Assembly (NCBI RefSeq): GCF_004798685.1
Contig: NZ_CP039291.1
Location: forward strand, 3,720,001 to 3,784,000
Direction: 5' to 3'
Length of the DNA: 64,000 nucleotides
Source: Cellulomonas shaoxiangyii
GTDB lineage: Bacteria > Actinomycetota > Actinomycetes > Actinomycetales > Cellulomonadaceae
Shown here: one piece after another, positions 40,396-47,458 of the stretch
Layout of the letters: every line of letters begins with the position of its first letter
Position numbering within the stretch: position 1 is the first letter of the stretch
Program-made: the position numbers and the translations under genes
The notes under the pieces: generated by a model
What the model saw: only the letters and a program-made list of their open reading frames with translations
Told to the model about the DNA's origin: nothing
Database searches by the model: none

Positions 40396-40427
40396 ACCAT
40401 CGTGCGCGTTCCCGGGAATTACCACCA
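40396..40427 (-). promoter_or_regulatory. Candidate promoter of the HTTM operon (degenerate copy of the shared element)
   Basis: Read on the minus strand: TGGTGG, 20 bases containing GGGAACGCGC, then GATGGTCG. Spacing and the central GGGA-ACGCG block match the two precursor promoters, but the hexamers are weaker. It lies 45 bases before the HTTM ATG. Confidence 0.45.
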
Positions 40428-40444
40428 ATGCCCCTGCGGCGGCT

Positions 40445-40477
40445 TGCCCGGCTACGGCCGCCGTAGCCGATCGGGCA
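40445..40477. promoter_or_regulatory. Compound palindrome upstream of the HTTM operon
   Basis: TGCCCG and CGGGCA form outer arms around GGCTACGG-CCG-CCGTAGCC. The inner arms are perfect. It sits just upstream of the predicted -35 box of the HTTM operon and could be an activator site or a weak terminator. It is one of three structures in the 344-base non-coding stretch 40352-40695. Confidence 0.5.
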
Positions 40478-40612
40478 GGGGGCCGCGCACCGCCCGACCT
40501 CGGTACCCCGACGCACGGCCGGGACCCGTGGTGCGAGGGCCCGCACGCCGGCGCCGGCGCGCACGCCCGGTGCCACGCGGGGCCGGCGCGCGGCGCTCCC
40601 GACCGGACGCAG

Positions 40613-40657
40613 CACGACGTGGGCCGCACGGGACGTTCCCGTGCGACCCACGTCGTG
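40613..40657 (-). terminator. Terminator of precursor 2
   Basis: CACGACGTGGG and CGCACGGGA pair with their complements around the loop CGT, with one C/A mismatch between the two segments: 20 base pairs in all. It lies 39 bases after the precursor 2 stop and 220 bases before the next operon's promoter, so the peptide gene is monocistronic. Sequence between it and the palindrome at 40445 shows nothing recognisable. Confidence 0.85.
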
Positions 40658-40695
40658 GTAGGTCAGAGGCGCCGTACGGACCGACGGCGATCCGG

Positions 40696-40968
40696 TCAGC
40701 CGCGCAGCAGCTCCGCGCGGCCGTGCAGCAGCTCGTCGGCCGACAGGTCGGCACCGTTGTCCTCGACCATGGTGACGAAGGCCGCCTCCACCGACGTGCA
40801 GCCGTTCTTGTAGCAGTGGTACGCGGCGCCGGCCGCCATCCCCGCCGCCCACGCGACGGCCACGGGGGTCAGCACGGGAGCGGCCACGGCCACCGGCTCG
40901 AGCGGCGCGATCACCGCCTCGCCCTCCGCCGGGACGAGACGCTGCGCGGCATTCTCGATGCTGTTCAT
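40696..40968 (-). CDS. Precursor-like peptide 2 of a putative RiPP/bacteriocin system
   Basis: This 90-residue peptide begins MNSIENAAQRLVPAEGEAVI and ends ADELLHGRAELLRG. Its first 41 residues align gaplessly with the peptide at 29053, and the last 13 share E, L, R, L and G. A hydrophobic stretch with GxxxG (GMAAG, 43-47) leads to YHCYKNGC, giving Cys52 and Cys57 in a CxxxxC arrangement, then an acidic segment. GGAGG lies 7 bases before the ATG at 40968. The operon that follows encodes an exporter and a thiol-disulfide protein, fitting a disulfide-containing secreted peptide. No known precursor family is recognised. The open frame extends 37 codons upstream, but without similarity to peptide 1. 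Confidence 0.78.
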   Translation of the reverse strand: MNSIENAAQRLVPAEGEAVIAPLEPVAVAAPVLTPVAVAWAAGMAAGAAYHCYKNGCTSVEAAFVTMVEDNGADLSADELLHGRAELLRG

Positions 40969-41018
40969 GTTTTCCTCCACGGGGTCGGTTCCGCCGGCGC
41001 CTCGTGCTCCGGCGAGAA

Positions 41019-41052
41019 CGACGCTACGAGCGCGTCCCGACCGCGGCATCCA
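41019..41052 (-). promoter_or_regulatory. Promoter of precursor 2 (shared element, copy 2)
   Basis: Read on the minus strand: TGGATG, a 20-base spacer containing GGGACGCG, then TAGCGTCG. Compared with the copy at 29357-29390, GGGACGCG and TAGCGTCG are identical and the -35 differs by one base. It lies inside the last codons of the adenylation-domain gene (stop at 41024). Confidence 0.72.
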
Positions 41053-42547
41053 CCATTGTGCTGGAACACGCGCGCGCATTTGCGAGCGCCTGCACGTCTA
41101 CCTTTCCGTGGTCCGTGACGGGCAGCCGGTCGTGCCGCACGACCCGGTCCGGGACGAGGTGGCGCGGCACCGCGGCGGCCAGGTGACGGACCACGTCGCC
41201 GGGCGCCAGCGCGGCGCCGGGCACGGTCGCGTAGTCGGCGGCGAGCAGGGCCGTGCCGTCGGGCGCCGCGACCACGTGCACGACGGCCTGCAGCACGTCG
41301 GGGTGCGCCCGCAGCACGGCCTCCGGCTCGCCCAGCTCGACCCGGAACCCACGCAGCTGCACCTGGCGGTCGCGGCGGCCGAGCACGTGCAGCTCGCCGT
41401 CCGCGTCGAGCAGGCCCCAGTCGCCGCTGCGGTAGGCGCGGCCGCGCGGACCGTCGACGAACCGCTCGCGGTCCAGCTCGGGGCGGTCGAGGTAGCCGTG
41501 CGCCACCGACGCGCCCGCGACGAGCAGCTCGCCCGGGGTGCCGGGTGGCACGGGCGTCAGGTGCTCGTCGACGACCGTGACGTCGAGGTGGTCCAGCGGC
41601 CGGCCGGCCGGCGTGGCGCCCGGCACGACGGCCCGCTCGCCGCCCGTCAGGTAGCGGTGCGTGACGTGCACCGTGGTCTCGGTGATCCCGTACATGTTCG
41701 ACACCCGCGCCGCGGGAGCGGCACCCAGGCGCCGCCAGCGCGCCACCGCGTCGAGGTCGACGGCCTCCCCGCCGAGCACGACGTGGCGCAGGTCGGGCAG
41801 CGGGCGCGGGGCGTCGACGAGCGCGCCGACCAGGTGCCCGAACACCGTCGGCACGAGGTTGAGGACGCTGACCTGCTCGGCCACGAGCAGGTCAGCCAGC
41901 GCGCCCAGGTCCCGCGTGAGCGCGCGCGGCACGACGACGGCCTGGCCGCCGGACAGGAGCGACCCGAACATCTCCCACACCGAGAAGTCGAAGGACGCGG
42001 AGTGGAAGAGCGTCCAGACGTCGTCCTCGCCGGTGTCGAGCCGCCCGGCGCACGCGTCGAGGAGCGCCAGCACGTGGGCGTGGCCGACGAGGACGCCCTT
42101 CGGCCGGCCCGTCGAGCCCGACGTGTGGATGACGTAGCAGGTGTCGTCCGGCACGCGGTGCGGCGGTCCCGCGTCCGCCGACGCGCACGGGTGCACCCGC
42201 GGACGGCCCGCGGCGTCCGGGACCACCACGACGGCCAGGCGCGCGTCCTGCTCCACGAGCTCGCGGCGCGCCGGCGGGTACGTCGGGTCGACCGGCACGT
42301 AGGCGCACCCGTGGCCGAGCACGCCCAGCAGCGCGGCCACGAGGCCCGCACCCCGGGGCATGCGCACGCCGACGAGCGATCCCGGCGCCACGCCCGCGGC
42401 GGCGAGACCGGCGGTGACGTCGGCCGCGTCGGCCGCGAGCTCGGCGTAGGTGAGCCAGCGCGTCCCGTCGACCAGCGCGACCGCGTCGGGGCGGCGCGCC
42501 ACGACCGCGGCGAACCGTGCGTCGACGCGGTCGGCCGACCCCGTCAC
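41024..42547 (-). CDS. Stand-alone NRPS adenylation enzyme, predicted threonine-specific
   Basis: This 507-residue adenylation domain has no carrier domain. The A3 loop is YVIHTSGSTGRPKGVLVG, A5 NMYGITETTVHVTH, A7 YRSGDWGLLDADGELHVLGR and A10 PVTDHGKVD. Reading the specificity pocket by eye from FDFSVWEMF, VLNLVPTVF, VVLGGEAV and NMYGITETTVHV gives D-F-W-N-V-G-M-V-H, one step from the threonine code D-F-W-N-I-G-M-V-H. It should load threonine in trans on the carrier of the C-PCP-reductase protein encoded just upstream, which lacks its own A domain. It is last in the NRPS operon, with a GTGA overlap. Confidence 0.9.
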   Translation of the reverse strand: MTGSADRVDARFAAVVARRPDAVALVDGTRWLTYAELAADAADVTAGLAAAGVAPGSLVGVRMPRGAGLVAALLGVLGHGCAYVPVDPTYPPARRELVEQDARLAVVVVPDAAGRPRVHPCASADAGPPHRVPDDTCYVIHTSGSTGRPKGVLVGHAHVLALLDACAGRLDTGEDDVWTLFHSASFDFSVWEMFGSLLSGGQAVVVPRALTRDLGALADLLVAEQVSVLNLVPTVFGHLVGALVDAPRPLPDLRHVVLGGEAVDLDAVARWRRLGAAPAARVSNMYGITETTVHVTHRYLTGGERAVVPGATPAGRPLDHLDVTVVDEHLTPVPPGTPGELLVAGASVAHGYLDRPELDRERFVDGPRGRAYRSGDWGLLDADGELHVLGRRDRQVQLRGFRVELGEPEAVLRAHPDVLQAVVHVVAAPDGTALLAADYATVPGAALAPGDVVRHLAAAVPRHLVPDRVVRHDRLPVTDHGKVDVQALANARACSSTMVDAAVGTRS

Positions 42548-45483
42548 CGCGCACCCGCCGGGGCCGGGGTCACGAACCCCGCGTCGGCGAGGTGGCGCAG
42601 GTAGCGGCCCACGAGTTCGGCGTCGACGGGGACGCCGGCCGCGTCGGGCCCGGCCAGGCGAACCGCCTCGTCGGTGGCGTACCGCCCCTCGCGCCGCCCC
42701 GCGTGCAGGTCCGCGAGCCACGGCTCGAGCACGGCCAGCACCATCGCCCACGTCGAGCCCGGGTCGTCCGCGGCGAGCCGGCGCAGGCCGCCCGCCCACG
42801 GGTCCAGCGGCACCGTACGGGCCGGCACGCCGAGGTCGCCCAGCGCCTCGGCCAGGACGGGGAAGGTGAAGCGGGACCGGCTCGCGACGGTGAGCCACCG
42901 GCCGGTGGACGCCGCCGACGCACCGGCGGCGACGACCGCGCGGGCCGCGACGTCCACGGGCATGAGGTCGATCTCGGCCTCCGTGTCGGGGACCTCGCCC
43001 AGCGCGACGCACGCGCGCAGCACCTGGCTCAGCACGTCGCCCAGCTTCCAGCGGCCCGTCACGCTGTCGCCCGCCATGCGGCCCAGCCGGTGCACGGTCA
43101 CGGGCAGCCCTCGGTCGTGCGCGAGGCCCACCACCTGCTCGGCGACCCACTTGGACTGCTCATACCCGTTCTCCAGCCCCGGCGGGACCGGCCCGAGCCG
43201 GCCCTCCGGATGGTCCGCGCCGCCCGGCTGCCACCCGCCGTGCACCGCCGTGGACGACACGTGGTGCACCCGGGCGCCCCCGAGCGCCGCGAGGCGCAGC
43301 ACCTCGACCACCCCCTGCACGTTGGTCGGGGCGAGCCGGCGGTACGGCGGGAGGAAGTTGACCGACGCGCCCGCGTGCAGCACGTCGTCGACGCGCCGCG
43401 CGAGCGTGCGGAACGTCTCCTCGTCGAGGCCGAGCAGCGGGCGCGCGAGGTTGCCGCTCACCACCTCGACGCGGTCCGCCGCGTCCTCGTCGCCGCCGGA
43501 CGCCGCGAGCGCGGCCAGCACCCGCTCGCGGCCCGCGTCGGCACGCCCGCGCACGAGGCAGACGACGTGCGCGGGCGTGCCGCGCAGCAGCGCCGCGAGC
43601 AGTGCCGCACCGACCGTGCCCGTGGCGCCGGTGAGGAGCACCCCGCCCCGGAACCCCGGGCGCGGGTCGGCCGCGCCGGCCGCGGCGCGCCGCACGTCGT
43701 CGTCGAGGCGGACGTGCGCCGTCAGGTCGGACGCGGGGCCGTGCGGCTGGTCGGGAGCCCGGTCGGCCCGGTGGCCGGACGTGCGCGCCGGCGCGGTGCC
43801 GGACCCGCCCGCCGCGCCGGCCGGGGCGTCGGCGGGCGCCGCGGCCGCGGCCAGCAGCGCGTCGACCGTGCGCGCCAGCCCGGCGACCGTCGGCCGCTCG
43901 AACAGCACCCGCAGCGGCACGTCGACGCCCAACCGCCGGGCCAGGCGGTTGACGACACGCGTGCCGAGCAGCGAGTGCAGACCGAGCTCGAGCAGGTCCT
44001 GCCCGCGGCCGAGTGCGGGCTGGTCGAGGAGCTCGGCGAGGACCGCCGCGACCTCCGTCTCCGTCCCGGCGCGCGGGGCGGCCTCCGGCGGGCCGTCGAC
44101 GGCGTCCGCAGACGACCCTGCGGCGGGGTCCGGCACCGTCAGGTCGGGCACGTCGCCGAGCAGCCCTCGCAGCGCCGCGACCGTGACCCGCCCGTCGTGC
44201 GCGCCCGCGTCCGCCAGCGCGTCCACGACCCGCACGGTCGCCTCGAGCAGGGCCCGCGCGGCGCCCGCACCCACCCGGCGCGTGTCGTGCACGAGGCGGA
44301 GCGGCAGGTCGCCCGGCGGGACCACCAGGCTCAGGGGCACGTGGGGGCGGCTGTCCATCGCGACGCCGACGAGCCGCGGCCCGTGCGCGCCCAGGTCGAC
44401 GGCGGGCAGCGGGACGTTCATGTGCTCGACGAGGGTCTCGACCAGCTCGGCGCCGGCGGGCGTGCCCGCCACGCGCTGCACGTCGGCGAGCGGCACGTCG
44501 AGGTGGTCCCGCACGCGCTGCACCGTCGCCTGGACGCCCGCCAGCCAGTCGTCGACCGGCGCGTCGTCGCTCACGTGCACGCGCACGGGGACGGTCGCGA
44601 GCAGGCAGCCCACGACGCCCTCGACACCGGAGACGTCGGCGGGGCGGTGCGCGAACGTGGTGCCCGCAGCGACGTCGTCCCGTCCGGTCGCCGCCGCCAG
44701 GACCAGCGACCACGACGCCTGCACCACGCTGTGCCGGCTGACGCGCGCGCGCCGCGCCGCCCGGTCGAGGCGCTCGGCCACCGCGCCGGCGTCGACCTCG
44801 ACGAGGCCGTGCGGCAGGTCGCCCGCGGCCTCGCCCGCGTCGGCGCTCCGCACGGGCGGCGGTGGCACCCAGCCGGCCGTCTCGGCGCGCCAGAACGCGA
44901 GCTCGTCCGGGTCGCCGGCCCGCCGCGCCCACCGCTCGACGTAGGGGCGCAGCGGCGGCGCGGGCGGCAGCACCGGCACGCGGCCGGCCGCGAGCGCGCG
45001 GTACGCCGCGACGAACTCGCCGCACAGCACGCCGACCGACCAGCCGTCGACGACGAGGTGCGACATGCGCAGCGCGACGACGTGCGCGTCGTCGCCGTGG
45101 TGCACGAGCGCGACGCGCAGCAGCGGCGGCCGCTCGAGGTCGAGGCCCGCCCGGCGCTCCGTGTCGAGCAGGTCACGCAGCCGCCGCTCGACCTCCGCGG
45201 GCGGCGCGCCGCGCCAGTCGAGCTCCTCGTGCGGGAGCACCACGCCCCGGCGGACGACCTGGACGGGCACGCGCACGTCGCGCCAGTGCACACCCGTGCG
45301 CAGCGACGGGTGGCGGTCGACGACGAGCTGCCACGCGTCCCAGAACGCCGCGCCGTCCAACGGGCCGGCCAGGCGCAGGAGCGTCTGCTCGACGTAGGCG
45401 CCGTCCTGCGGCGCGCGCAGGCCGTGCACCAGCATCCCGCGCGGCACCGGTGCGAGCTCGTAGATGTCCTCGACGTCGATCAT
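42544..45483 (-). CDS. NRPS terminal protein: C-PCP-thioester reductase
   Basis: This is a 979-residue protein. The condensation domain (1 to about 430) keeps the catalytic His and DG in MSHLVVDGWSVG. The carrier domain near 505 has LGLHSLLGTRVV with the attachment Ser. The C-terminal NAD(P)-binding reductase domain starts at about 610 (VLLTGATGTVGAALLAALL), with YEQSKWVAEQ near 773. The acceptor carrier has no adenylation domain, so the separate threonine-type enzyme next door must supply it. The reductase releases the product as an aldehyde or alcohol, replacing a thioesterase. ATGA overlap with the upstream type II thioesterase. Confidence 0.92.
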   Translation of the reverse strand: MIDVEDIYELAPVPRGMLVHGLRAPQDGAYVEQTLLRLAGPLDGAAFWDAWQLVVDRHPSLRTGVHWRDVRVPVQVVRRGVVLPHEELDWRGAPPAEVERRLRDLLDTERRAGLDLERPPLLRVALVHHGDDAHVVALRMSHLVVDGWSVGVLCGEFVAAYRALAAGRVPVLPPAPPLRPYVERWARRAGDPDELAFWRAETAGWVPPPPVRSADAGEAAGDLPHGLVEVDAGAVAERLDRAARRARVSRHSVVQASWSLVLAAATGRDDVAAGTTFAHRPADVSGVEGVVGCLLATVPVRVHVSDDAPVDDWLAGVQATVQRVRDHLDVPLADVQRVAGTPAGAELVETLVEHMNVPLPAVDLGAHGPRLVGVAMDSRPHVPLSLVVPPGDLPLRLVHDTRRVGAGAARALLEATVRVVDALADAGAHDGRVTVAALRGLLGDVPDLTVPDPAAGSSADAVDGPPEAAPRAGTETEVAAVLAELLDQPALGRGQDLLELGLHSLLGTRVVNRLARRLGVDVPLRVLFERPTVAGLARTVDALLAAAAAPADAPAGAAGGSGTAPARTSGHRADRAPDQPHGPASDLTAHVRLDDDVRRAAAGAADPRPGFRGGVLLTGATGTVGAALLAALLRGTPAHVVCLVRGRADAGRERVLAALAASGGDEDAADRVEVVSGNLARPLLGLDEETFRTLARRVDDVLHAGASVNFLPPYRRLAPTNVQGVVEVLRLAALGGARVHHVSSTAVHGGWQPGGADHPEGRLGPVPPGLENGYEQSKWVAEQVVGLAHDRGLPVTVHRLGRMAGDSVTGRWKLGDVLSQVLRACVALGEVPDTEAEIDLMPVDVAARAVVAAGASAASTGRWLTVASRSRFTFPVLAEALGDLGVPARTVPLDPWAGGLRRLAADDPGSTWAMVLAVLEPWLADLHAGRREGRYATDEAVRLAGPDAAGVPVDAELVGRYLRHLADAGFVTPAPAGAR

Positions 45484-46217
45484 GCGCTCACCTCGGCGAC
45501 GGGCCCACCGACGCGCAGGGCGTCGGCGAGCGTGCGGAGCAGGCCCTCGCGGGAGGGCCGCAGGAAGAAGTGGTCCCCCGGGAGCAGGTGGCGCCGGAAG
45601 GGCCCGGTGGTGGCCGCGGCCCACGCGTCGAGCGCGGCGGCGGTGACGCTGCGGTCGGCGGTGCCGCCCAGGGCCGTGACCGGGCAGCCGACGCCCGGGC
45701 CGTCGCGCCACAGGTAGGAGTCGGCGACAGCGAAGTCCGCGCGGAGGACGGGCTCCATGAGCGCCATGAACCCCAGGTCGTCGAGCAGCTCGCGGGGCGT
45801 GCCGTTGAGGCGCGCGAGCCGGTGGCGGAACCGCTCGGGCGACAGCTGCGCCACCTGCACGACCGGCCCGGGCCAGCGCGGCCCCCGCATCGCGGCGACG
45901 ACGAGGTGCTCCGGCCGCAGCCCGTGCGCGTGCTCGAGCGCCCGGGCCAGCTCGAACGCCAGCACCGCGCCGTAGCTGTAGCCGAGCACCGCGAAGGGCG
46001 CGGGCCCGTGCGCGACGCGGTCCCGCAGCACGGAGCCCACGACGTCGCGCACCACCGGCTCCAGGCGGTCGAGGGGCTCCTCGCGCAGGCGGGAACCACG
46101 GCCCGGCAGCTCGAGCGGGACGACGTCGACGCGGGGTGCCAGGTCGGGCCCCCAGTCCGCGAACACCCGGCCCGACCCTCCCGCGTAGGGGAGGCAGTAC
46201 AGGCGCAGGGGGGTCAC
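45480..46217 (-). CDS. Type II thioesterase
   Basis: This is a 245-residue alpha/beta hydrolase of the editing thioesterase family: RLYCLPYAGGSGRVFADWGP, PLELPGRGSRLREEPLDRLE, nucleophile Ser in FAVLGYSYGAVLAFELAR, and His in LLPGDHFFLRPSREGLL. It clears stalled or mis-loaded acyl groups from carrier domains of the assembly line. It overlaps both neighbours by four bases. Confidence 0.93.
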   Translation of the reverse strand: MTPLRLYCLPYAGGSGRVFADWGPDLAPRVDVVPLELPGRGSRLREEPLDRLEPVVRDVVGSVLRDRVAHGPAPFAVLGYSYGAVLAFELARALEHAHGLRPEHLVVAAMRGPRWPGPVVQVAQLSPERFRHRLARLNGTPRELLDDLGFMALMEPVLRADFAVADSYLWRDGPGVGCPVTALGGTADRSVTAAALDAWAAATTGPFRRHLLPGDHFFLRPSREGLLRTLADALRVGGPVAEVSA

Positions 46218-47458
46218 CGCGCACCGCCCAGCAGCACCGACGCGAGCGTGCGCAGCTGCATGTTCGTCGTCCCCTCGTAGATGGTGCCGACCTTCGCGTC
46301 GCGGTAGAGCCGCTCGACGGGGTGGGCGTCGGTGAAGCCCGCGCCGCCCAGCGTCTCGACCGCCTGCGACGCGGCCCGCTCCGCCACCTGCGAGGCGAGC
46401 AGCTTGGCCGTCGCGGCTGCCGCCATGCGCTCCGCGGGATCGGGGTGCTCCATGAGCGCGACGCCGTCGTGCACGAGCAGGCGCACCGCGCGCACCTCGG
46501 CGGCCAGCTGGGCGAGCGGGAACTGCACGCCCTGGAACGTGCCGACGGGCACGCCGAACTGGCGGCGCTCCTGCGCGTAGGCGACCGCCGCGGCGAGCGC
46601 GCCCTCGGCGAGCCCGAGCAGCTGGGCAGCGATGCCGAGCTTGCCGATGTTGAGCGTCTCGACGGTCACGTGCTCGCCGTCGCCCACGCCGCCGAGCACC
46701 TGCTCGCGGCCCACGCGCACGTCATCGAGCACGACGTCGCACGTCGAGCTCGCGCGGATGCCGAGCGTGCGCACCGGCGGCTGCACCGACACGCCCGGCC
46801 GGTCGCGGTCCACGAGGAACGCCGTGGTGCGCCGGGCGCCGCCCCCGTCGGCCGCGTCGGGCCCGTCCAGGACCGCGGCGAACACCACCAGGACCCCGGC
46901 CTCCCGCGCGCTCGTCGTCCACGCCTTGCGTCCCGTCAGCCGGTAGCCGTCGCCGTCCGGGACCGCGACGGTGGTCAGCGCGAACGCGTCGCTGCCGGAC
47001 CCCGGCTCGGACAGCGCGTACGCGCCCACCGTGCCGGTCGCCAGCCGCGGCAGGTACCGCCGCCGCTGGTCGCCCGTCCCGTGCCGCAGCAGCGCCGCCG
47101 CGACGAGCGCGTTCTGCACGTCGACGAAGACCCCGACGGCCGGGTCGACGCGGCTGATCTCCTCGATGGCCACGACCACGTCGAGGAGGTCGCCCCCGTG
47201 CCCGCCGTACACGCGCGGCACCTCGACCGCCAGGAGGCCCGCCCGGACCAGCTCCGGCAGCAGGTCGGGGTCGATGCGCGCCTGCGCGTCCATGGCGGCC
47301 GAGCGCGGCGCCACGTGCGTGCGGGCGAACGTGCGCACGTGCGTCCGCCAGGCATCCCGTCCGGGCGGCAGCACGCTGAGCGACGCCAGCGGAGCCGCGG
47401 GTGCGGGTGCCGCGGCCCGCGTGGGCCCGGCGACGACGGTGACGACCGGCGCGCTCAC
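46214..47458 (-). CDS. Acyl-CoA dehydrogenase family flavoenzyme
   Basis: This is a 414-residue acyl-CoA dehydrogenase. N-terminal helices, then the FAD/substrate loop VGAYALSEPGSGSDAFALTT, GRKAWTTSAREAGVLVVFAA and the catalytic Glu in KVGTIYEGTTNMQLRTLASV. The first 35 residues are an Ala/Pro-rich tail. In NRPS clusters such enzymes oxidise carrier-bound acyl or prolyl groups. Here the likely substrate is the fatty acyl starter loaded by FAAL, or a thiazoline on a carrier. It is translationally coupled between the PKS-NRPS and thioesterase genes, so a dedicated role is expected. Confidence 0.92.
   Translation of the reverse strand: MSAPVVTVVAGPTRAAAPAPAAPLASLSVLPPGRDAWRTHVRTFARTHVAPRSAAMDAQARIDPDLLPELVRAGLLAVEVPRVYGGHGGDLLDVVVAIEEISRVDPAVGVFVDVQNALVAAALLRHGTGDQRRRYLPRLATGTVGAYALSEPGSGSDAFALTTVAVPDGDGYRLTGRKAWTTSAREAGVLVVFAAVLDGPDAADGGGARRTTAFLVDRDRPGVSVQPPVRTLGIRASSTCDVVLDDVRVGREQVLGGVGDGEHVTVETLNIGKLGIAAQLLGLAEGALAAAVAYAQERRQFGVPVGTFQGVQFPLAQLAAEVRAVRLLVHDGVALMEHPDPAERMAAAATAKLLASQVAERAASQAVETLGGAGFTDAHPVERLYRDAKVGTIYEGTTNMQLRTLASVLLGGAR

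Noticed and set aside
40969-41079. Extended 127-residue form of precursor 2
   Set aside because: The extension overlaps the promoter and the end of the adenylation gene and has no counterpart in precursor 1. The ATG at 40968 has GGAGG at the right distance.
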